64,000 nucleotides of DNA from assembly GCA_020161355.1 (NCBI GenBank), contig JAIUOF010000001.1, forward strand, positions 62,001-126,000, written 5' to 3'. This stretch comes from Bacteroidota bacterium. GTDB taxonomy: Bacteria; Bacteroidota; Bacteroidia; Cytophagales; Spirosomataceae. This document shows, one piece after another, positions 59,801 through 64,000 of this stretch. A program made the position numbers and the translations under genes. The notes under the pieces were generated by a model. The model was not told where the DNA came from. It searched no databases and saw only the letters and a list, made by a program, of their open reading frames with translations. Positions within the stretch are counted from its first letter, which is position 1; every line of letters begins with the position of its first letter.

Positions 59801-59882
59801 GGTTTACTATACGGTTTTGGTTTTATCAGTATTGAGTATTTTGGCTTATTTAAAATATCGAAAATTCCTCAAAACCAATTGA
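56808..59882 (+). CDS. ccsBA: fused cytochrome c synthase CcsBA (ResB-ResC)
   Basis: System II cytochrome c maturation: brings haem to the periplasm and ligates it to CxxCH. The 1024-residue protein fuses ResB/Ccs1 (about residues 1-455; TMs near 15, 48, 75 and 425) to a long periplasmic linker (470-715) and CcsA/ResC (720-1020). The haem-handling WWD segment WGRYWGWDAKETW is near residue 924. LSLLTFSASAQQISADHA at about 470 looks like an internal signal or TM. It would mature the nine-haem cytochrome encoded at 60377. Confidence 0.94.
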   Translation: MEIVKKVFDKITSTRAAGIYILLFAFAIGLATFIENDFGTSSAQKLIFKSRWFEVLLILFSLSIVANIFKYKLIKQKKWASLLFHVSIIVIIMGSAITRYTGFEGMMHIREGNTSNQYLTTENYLKFRIDYQGKTYSFDEPIEISSLGKNNFEKSYQIGNKQIDINLDEVLPNPTERMVASSEGKPMIKVVVGGAGGREEYYVAQAEQKIINGLNFNFSENDLPNAFNIKLLNGELTFSADQPVRQMVMTTQEESTLQPNQSHPLLLKSLYSTENSSFVVGEFIEKGEVKIESGNKKLNSESLAGLSVIVKDNGKSQQSMVIGRSGEIGEPSFFDFGDLKMAVSYGSRIDTLPFYLTCRDFILEKYPGTENPSSYASEVTLIDKKENINREQRIFMNNILQYKGYRFFQSSFDQDELGTYLSVNHDFWGTWISYLGYALLTIGMIFNFFDKKSRFSELLKKLKTTNVVVGVGLSLSLLTFSASAQQISADHARKFGKMLVQDMNGRIKPMNSLSNEILRKLSRKENFNGQSADQVVLLMMLDPDNMSNAEIIQIPDHPQIKALLKTNKRLLSYNAFFGEDGSYLMSDAVKSAQNMMPKDQGTFEKALIKIDEKVNIVNMVFSGSLFRWFPQVGDQAAPWQTPADLMHDYETKKAVSPVGNMFFTYVNSVNEGIANGSFVAADKNLNEIVNFQKRNGGAIIPSEEKIKSELLLNKIDAFNRLKGFYGILSLIFTGLFLFGTIKKSKNTPKWTRWAYWAVFAGFLFHTLGLGLRWYISGRAPWSNGYESMIYIGWTTVLGGLLISRKSLGGLAATATLAATILFVASMSWLDPEITPLVPVLKSYWLTIHVSLEAGSYGFLLLGAVIGMLNLVLMIFLKEENKANIQRTIKELTIISEITLTTGLVMVSVGTYLGGVWANESWGRYWGWDAKETWALVTILVYAFILHMRLIPKIRGIFAFNFASLFGFGTVIMTYLGVNYYLSGLHSYAAGDPVPVPPSVYYTVLVLSVLSILAYLKYRKFLKTN

Positions 59883-60316
59883 TAAGTAATTTTTCAAAAT
59901 CAGATTTTGAATTGCTTTAACCTTATTTCTCATTTGAAAATATCCCAAGCTAAAAACACGTTAGGTAAATTTTCCTGATGAGTTTTTAGCATTAATCGAG
60001 GCGTTTTGGTCGTCTTTCTTGGTGTAAATCAAGGAATTAGGGTACTATCTATTTTCTATTCTGAAAAATCAAAGATTATATCTGGATAATTTTACTGATT
60101 AGAATTAATATCCAGTTTCTCCTAAATGGGTCAGTGAAAGAGTGGACACGATTTTGTAAAATAAATCAGTTCCTATACTGATTGATAAAAAGTTTAATAT
60201 AAAAGGGGTGATATTTCCATAAATAGCTAGGCCTCTCATCACACCATTAAAATGCACTTTTTTATTAGTAATATTTGTTAAAAATTTATTTATCAGTGGA
60301 TTAGGAGATTTTTTTA
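59883..60316. other. gene-free stretch between ccsBA and the cytochrome gene
   Basis: About 430 bases without a credible ORF. The only clear structure is GCTAAAAAC (59949-59957) with GTTTTTAGC (59982-59990), a 9-bp inverted repeat with a 24-base loop that may mark the end of the ccsBA transcript. Confidence 0.4.
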
Positions 60317-60358
60317 CAAAAAAAATCTCAACTGCGATTTAACCACTGTTGAGATTTT
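60317..60358 (-). terminator. terminator of the cytochrome gene
   Basis: On the minus strand AAAATCTCAAC (60358-60348) pairs over 11 bases with GTTGAGATTTT (60332-60322), followed by T (complement of A at 60317-60325). Confidence 0.8.
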
Positions 60359-60376
60359 GAATTTTATTGCTTTTAA

Positions 60377-62281
60377 TTAATGTCCGCCGCCTCCCTGGAA
60401 GAAGGTGTAGATTATCAGCATTGCAAGGATAGTTCCGGTTACTACAGCCATCAATCCAAACAATCTGAGGGCAATCTCCAACCACATCGAAACCGGTTTA
60501 TTAACTTCAAACTCTTTCGTAATGCCTTGTTTTTTATAGCGTTCCCATTGTTCGCTACGCTCATGCACCATTTCTTCCTCGGTAATCTGTCCGTTGAAGA
60601 TTACAAAATCCATTGGGAATTTTTCGACTCTCAGGTGCGTATTAAAGAAATGTATGGTAAAGATGAAGCCAATAGCGAGAAGAGCTTCGTCGGAGTGTAT
60701 AATCGTTGCGATATTAAACATCCAACCCGGCATAAATTTGCCAAAGAATTCAGGGAACCATAAAACCAATCCGCTGGATCCAATCACGGCTACACCCCAG
60801 AATACCGCCAGGAAGTCAAATTTCTCCCAGTAAGTCCACCTGTCAAATGTAGGCTTAGGACCTTTAAAGAAGAACCATTTAAACATCGCTTTTATGTCTC
60901 TGGCATCTTTCATATTGGGGAACAGAGAATCGGGTCCGAATAGTTTATCCCAAAAACTTTCACCCGAGTCACTTTTCGAAAACAAATAGCGGATGCTCAT
61001 CACCAATGTCACTATAAAATATCCGAAAGTGATGATTGCACTAATCCTGTGGATGATACCGGCAGTAACAACCCCACCAAACATATCCATAAATGTTTTA
61101 CCCCACGAGGTATCATTAAATTTAAGCGGAAGCCCGGTAATAGCCAAAGCAAGGAAACTTGAAACCACAAATAAATGAAGGATGATATGAACCGGTTTAA
61201 ATCTTCTGTAAACTTTGTTTTTGATTTTTACTTTTTTCTCACCTTTGTTATTACCGGTAGCAAAATATTCATCATTTTGATTTTGTTTTTTCTCAACATA
61301 TCCCCTGAAGGCCCATAGTAAGGAATGCACCCAGAAAAATATGAAAGTGACACCCATCAGACCATTCATAAACAAGGTAACCCAGAACAAGGCGGGATAT
61401 TTTGCTTTGTTGGTTGGCTCGGCATGCGGAATAAATTTCGCAAAACCAGGGCTTGCATGAGTATGACAAGCTTTGCAGGTTTTGGTCAGATTGGCGTGAT
61501 TGACCATAGAATTCTTATCTTTTTCAGGTAGAATCTTATGGGCTCCGTGGCAGTCGGCACAACCTGCAACGCGTTCAGGATACCCCAATCTAATGTTTTT
61601 TCCATGATAACTCTGGAAATAAGTTTCAGGAGCTATTGAAGTCACATGGCTCCTTGACATTATTTTAGGATCTCCATGGCATTTCAAACAAGCCTGTGTG
61701 TGAAATGTACGACCCTGAGCTACGTTATCGATTTTTTTGATGGCGTGCAATCCGTGGCAGTCAGTACATGTTGCAGCATCTTTGCTTCCATTCTTAAGAG
61801 CTTTGAAGTGAGCCGAACTGAAATAGTCTGATTCCTTTTCATGACATTGATTGCATAACTTAGCTGCTGCAATTTTGTCATTTTTTATCGATGTTATGGT
61901 GTGTATGTCATCGTGACACTTTGCACAGCCCACTTTTAATCTGGTTGAATTGTGTATGCTTCCCTCATGCTCTTTGGCAATATTGGTATGGCAGCTGCTG
62001 CAATTCATAGGTTTATAGGTTACCACACATGTTTTTTTGCCGGCTGCGGCTTTGGGCTTTTGATGTGAAGCATCTGCCTTGACATGACAAGCTGTACATT
62101 TTAATGTCTGGTGAACCGAGCTATTGTAAGCATGCGTTGAAATGTTGTCTTTGTGGCATGATATACACTCCGTGTTTGCCGGAGCCACCGACTTTGAAGT
62201 TTGTGCAATTGCCACCGACGTCACCGATACTATGACCAGCGTACTGAAAAAGATCTTAAATGTTGAAGCTAATACTTTCAT
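60377..62281 (-). CDS. nine-haem cytochrome c fused to a cytochrome-b-like membrane domain
   Basis: The 634-residue protein begins with a signal peptide (FSTLVIVSVTSVAIAQ). Residues about 35-275 contain nine CxxCH haem sites (CISCH, CTACH, CSSCH, CAKCH, CNQCH, CTDCH, CLKCH, CADCH, CKACH). The C-terminal half has about six TMs with His residues (KPVHIILHLFVVSSFLALAI; GIIHRISAIITFGYF; HSDEALLAIGFIFTIHFF), like the b-type subunit of formate dehydrogenase or hydrogenase. It should pass electrons between the quinone pool and a periplasmic partner; the acceptor or donor is unknown. It follows the sulfur-transport genes after 14 bases. Confidence 0.88.
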   Translation of the reverse strand: MKVLASTFKIFFSTLVIVSVTSVAIAQTSKSVAPANTECISCHKDNISTHAYNSSVHQTLKCTACHVKADASHQKPKAAAGKKTCVVTYKPMNCSSCHTNIAKEHEGSIHNSTRLKVGCAKCHDDIHTITSIKNDKIAAAKLCNQCHEKESDYFSSAHFKALKNGSKDAATCTDCHGLHAIKKIDNVAQGRTFHTQACLKCHGDPKIMSRSHVTSIAPETYFQSYHGKNIRLGYPERVAGCADCHGAHKILPEKDKNSMVNHANLTKTCKACHTHASPGFAKFIPHAEPTNKAKYPALFWVTLFMNGLMGVTFIFFWVHSLLWAFRGYVEKKQNQNDEYFATGNNKGEKKVKIKNKVYRRFKPVHIILHLFVVSSFLALAITGLPLKFNDTSWGKTFMDMFGGVVTAGIIHRISAIITFGYFIVTLVMSIRYLFSKSDSGESFWDKLFGPDSLFPNMKDARDIKAMFKWFFFKGPKPTFDRWTYWEKFDFLAVFWGVAVIGSSGLVLWFPEFFGKFMPGWMFNIATIIHSDEALLAIGFIFTIHFFNTHLRVEKFPMDFVIFNGQITEEEMVHERSEQWERYKKQGITKEFEVNKPVSMWLEIALRLFGLMAVVTGTILAMLIIYTFFQGGGGH

Positions 62282-62295
62282 GAGTAATTAATATT

Positions 62296-63492
62296 TTATC
62301 CACAGAGCCCACCAGAGCGTTTTTTGCCACCGATTTTCAATTTAGGAGTATAGGCATCCTTTTTGAAAAGTTCGAGCACTTCTGAAGGAGGTGAAGATAG
62401 ATTTATGGGCTCTCCATGGACTTTTTTGTCAGCCAAAAGGTTGTTCCAGTTTTGAACACCATTTTCCATAATATACAGGTTTTCAATACCCTGCACTTTC
62501 AAATATTTCCATGCCTGTACCGACACCGAATCATTTTCAGCAAGTAATATTACCACACCATTGGTTGGTAGCTGGGTATAGGGATTTACAAAATCTGGAT
62601 TTAACAGGTCATCCATTTTGGTATTGACAGAACCATATAAATGAAACTTTTGAAATTCTGAATGAGGTCTTAGATCCAGCGTGATTAACTTCACGTTGGC
62701 GTCATTGCTGGTTTTAATGTATTCTAAAGGATGAATAAATACTTTTTTCGAATTTAACATACCGGAATATTTACCTTCCAGCATTTTCCATTTTCTGGCA
62801 GGATCGGGTTGACCTAAAGCCCAGATTATCACCGAAACAATCACCAAAACTCCGGAACTGAAGATATAGGCCTTGCGGGAAATCTTCCATGACCAGGGTT
62901 TATTGGTGCCTTCATTTCTGAAATATTCTTCGGTTTTTTCGGCAGCGTAAAACATTACTAAAGCCATGATTGTAACAGCAAAAACTGTTGCACCAACTGA
63001 CCAGCCCAGCCAGTCAGACAGCAGGTAACGGCCATAAAAAGAAGAATACCAAAAATCTTCGAAAGTTGGAAGGGTTTCACCAAAAATACCGGCTCCAACT
63101 ACGGCTCCGATCAAGAAAAACAAGCCGTCAATTTTTAGACTTGCGGTAGAAACCAATGAGGTTCCGGGGCAATATCCACCTACTATAAACCCTATGCCCA
63201 TAATAAATCCGCCAACTATTCCCGGCCAGAGGAAGGTTTCATTAACCGAGATTTGTGCAAAATCTAAAAATCCTAAACCGGAAGATAAAAATATAAGTAA
63301 ACAAGCTACCAGAATTCCGGTGAACATGGTTTTCAGTACAGTCATATCTTTAAAATAAAACTGTGCCGCCAGTCTGCGGGAATCACCAAAACCGGCCAAC
63401 TCGAGGGAGACCCCAAAACCTATTCCTATCAGGATAAAAATCAGATATCCACCGATTTTTCCAAATAATGCGATAACATCTATAGGTAACAT
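62296..63492 (-). CDS. YeeE/YedE sulfur-transport protein fused to an inactive-looking rhodanese domain
   Basis: The 398-residue protein has about six TMs (residues 1-230) with the GGYCPGTSLVSTASLK motif near 108, the Cys of which takes part in thiosulfate passage in the TsuA family. After a TM-linker comes a rhodanese-like domain (about 265-375; LITLDLRPHSEFQKFHLYGS). The position of the catalytic Cys reads ILLAENDSVSVQAW, with no Cys, so sulfurtransferase activity is unlikely. It is the second half of a split YeeE pair, 18 bases after the first, and leads into the cytochrome gene. Confidence 0.88.
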   Translation of the reverse strand: MLPIDVIALFGKIGGYLIFILIGIGFGVSLELAGFGDSRRLAAQFYFKDMTVLKTMFTGILVACLLIFLSSGLGFLDFAQISVNETFLWPGIVGGFIMGIGFIVGGYCPGTSLVSTASLKIDGLFFLIGAVVGAGIFGETLPTFEDFWYSSFYGRYLLSDWLGWSVGATVFAVTIMALVMFYAAEKTEEYFRNEGTNKPWSWKISRKAYIFSSGVLVIVSVIIWALGQPDPARKWKMLEGKYSGMLNSKKVFIHPLEYIKTSNDANVKLITLDLRPHSEFQKFHLYGSVNTKMDDLLNPDFVNPYTQLPTNGVVILLAENDSVSVQAWKYLKVQGIENLYIMENGVQNWNNLLADKKVHGEPINLSSPPSEVLELFKKDAYTPKLKIGGKKRSGGLCG

Positions 63493-63510
63493 AATGATTT
63501 GTTTTTAATG

Positions 63511-64000
63511 TTAATTTGACCAAAGTTTTCTTCCAAAATAGGCAAATGCATAGCCTCCGGCAAATACGCTCATCATAAATGCCCAGCTTCCTACAGAAAG
63601 CAGAGAACCACCTGAAAGTGCTTGACCCGAAGTACACCCTCTGGCAAACCGGGCACCATAACCCATGATAGCCCCCCCAATAAGTGCGAAAATCAACCTT
63701 TGAATATTTGTTATTTTTGGTCCTTTGAAAATTTCCACTTTCATGCGTCCATTGTACCAGGCAGATATCATTCCTCCGATAAATGTTCCAAAAAGTAACA
63801 ACACGCTAGCATGGTCAAGAGGATTGTGATCTCCCGCTCCCATGGCAGCGAAAGTTCCTACTTTGTCGACATGCGACTGCCAAACCAACTTGGCAAAGGC
63901 TACCTGAATACGGCTAATAGCACCTGAGGCACCTAATCCGCTGTGGGTCAGCACAAATGCGGCATATAAAACTACCCCTAAAATAGTCCCTGCTAAATAG
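63511..64000 (-). CDS. YeeE/YedE sulfur-transport protein, 5' end cut by window edge
   Basis: The frame is open to the last base, so the N terminus lies outside the window; at least 163 residues are present. A GTG at 63954 is not a convincing start because the hydrophobic reading continues upstream (TILGVVLYAAFVL). It has three to four TMs and the second YeeE motif GARFARGCTSGQALSGG with its Cys. Together with the next gene it forms the two halves of a thiosulfate/sulfur transporter. Confidence 0.85.
   Translation of the reverse strand, partial: YLAGTILGVVLYAAFVLTHSGLGASGAISRIQVAFAKLVWQSHVDKVGTFAAMGAGDHNPLDHASVLLLFGTFIGGMISAWYNGRMKVEIFKGPKITNIQRLIFALIGGAIMGYGARFARGCTSGQALSGGSLLSVGSWAFMMSVFAGGYAFAYFGRKLWSN

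Noticed and set aside
59883..60376. Remnant insertion sequence (GTGGACACGATTTTGT near 60141)
   Set aside because: No inverted partner, no target duplication and no transposase fragment could be found.

Overview
The window is AT-rich chromosomal DNA from a Bacteroidota bacterium, most plausibly a member of Cytophagales; genus and species cannot be fixed from the sequence alone. Support comes from the Bacteroidota-type -7 promoter box (TAnnTTTG) in front of many genes, the scarcity of Shine-Dalgarno sequences, families typical of the phylum (DUF3822, DUF3108, DUF1080, NamZ/DUF1343, fused CcsBA, Cas6 of the Bacteroidota kind), and GldN-independent housekeeping genes of an aerobic heterotroph (aconitase, CTP synthase, RecA, GroES/GroEL).

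Layout. 1-29.5 kb is mostly core genome: an unrecognised secreted protein, aconitase, TopA, a sirtuin, prs-rplY, a small unknown gene whose stop codon abuts a 234-bp MITE-like element, a helicase-NUDIX-DUF3822 operon, a DUF1080 protein, recA, a DUF3108 protein, ugd-uxs (UDP-glucuronate and UDP-xylose synthesis), a BON-LysM protein, a large hybrid histidine kinase, rsmA, a kinase plus REC-CRP regulator pair, an MDR oxidoreductase overlapping pyrG, and two small unknown genes. 29.5-31.1 kb has no gene; it holds strong inverted repeats, six exact-period 42-bp tandem repeats and a diverged direct repeat.

31.1-42.7 kb is the main accessory region: a type III CRISPR-Cas locus that best fits subtype III-D (compact Cas10 with GGDD but without an HD domain, a Cas7/Csm3-like protein, a Csx10-like protein, a double-RAMP protein, a small TIGR04423/Csx19-like protein, a TIGR03986-like RAMP protein), then an unrecognised two-TM coiled-coil protein with a soluble C-terminal domain, cas6, and a CRISPR array of 39 repeats. 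There is no cas1 or cas2 here. The array is abnormal: one 45-nt interval recurs five times with altered flanking repeat ends, and three repeats carry the same 17-bp hairpin insertion followed by the same 27-nt hairpin-forming spacer. A fourth, decayed repeat at the far end carries a related 32-bp insertion, and a fossil repeat lies beyond it.

42.9-46.3 kb is a tightly overlapping three-gene operon (membrane protein, amidohydrolase, membrane-associated serine-hydrolase-like protein) of unknown role beside the CRISPR array. 46.4-56.5 kb returns to core functions: groL/groES, a TetR-porin-ABC transporter-LolA-like operon, a DsrE-like protein, an unknown small protein and NamZ. 56.8-64 kb concerns cytochrome c and sulfur: CcsBA haem ligation, and on the other strand two YeeE/YedE sulfur-transport proteins (the last one cut by the window edge; one fused to a rhodanese-like domain without the catalytic Cys) followed by a nine-haem cytochrome c fused to a cytochrome-b-like membrane domain. 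CcsBA would mature this cytochrome.
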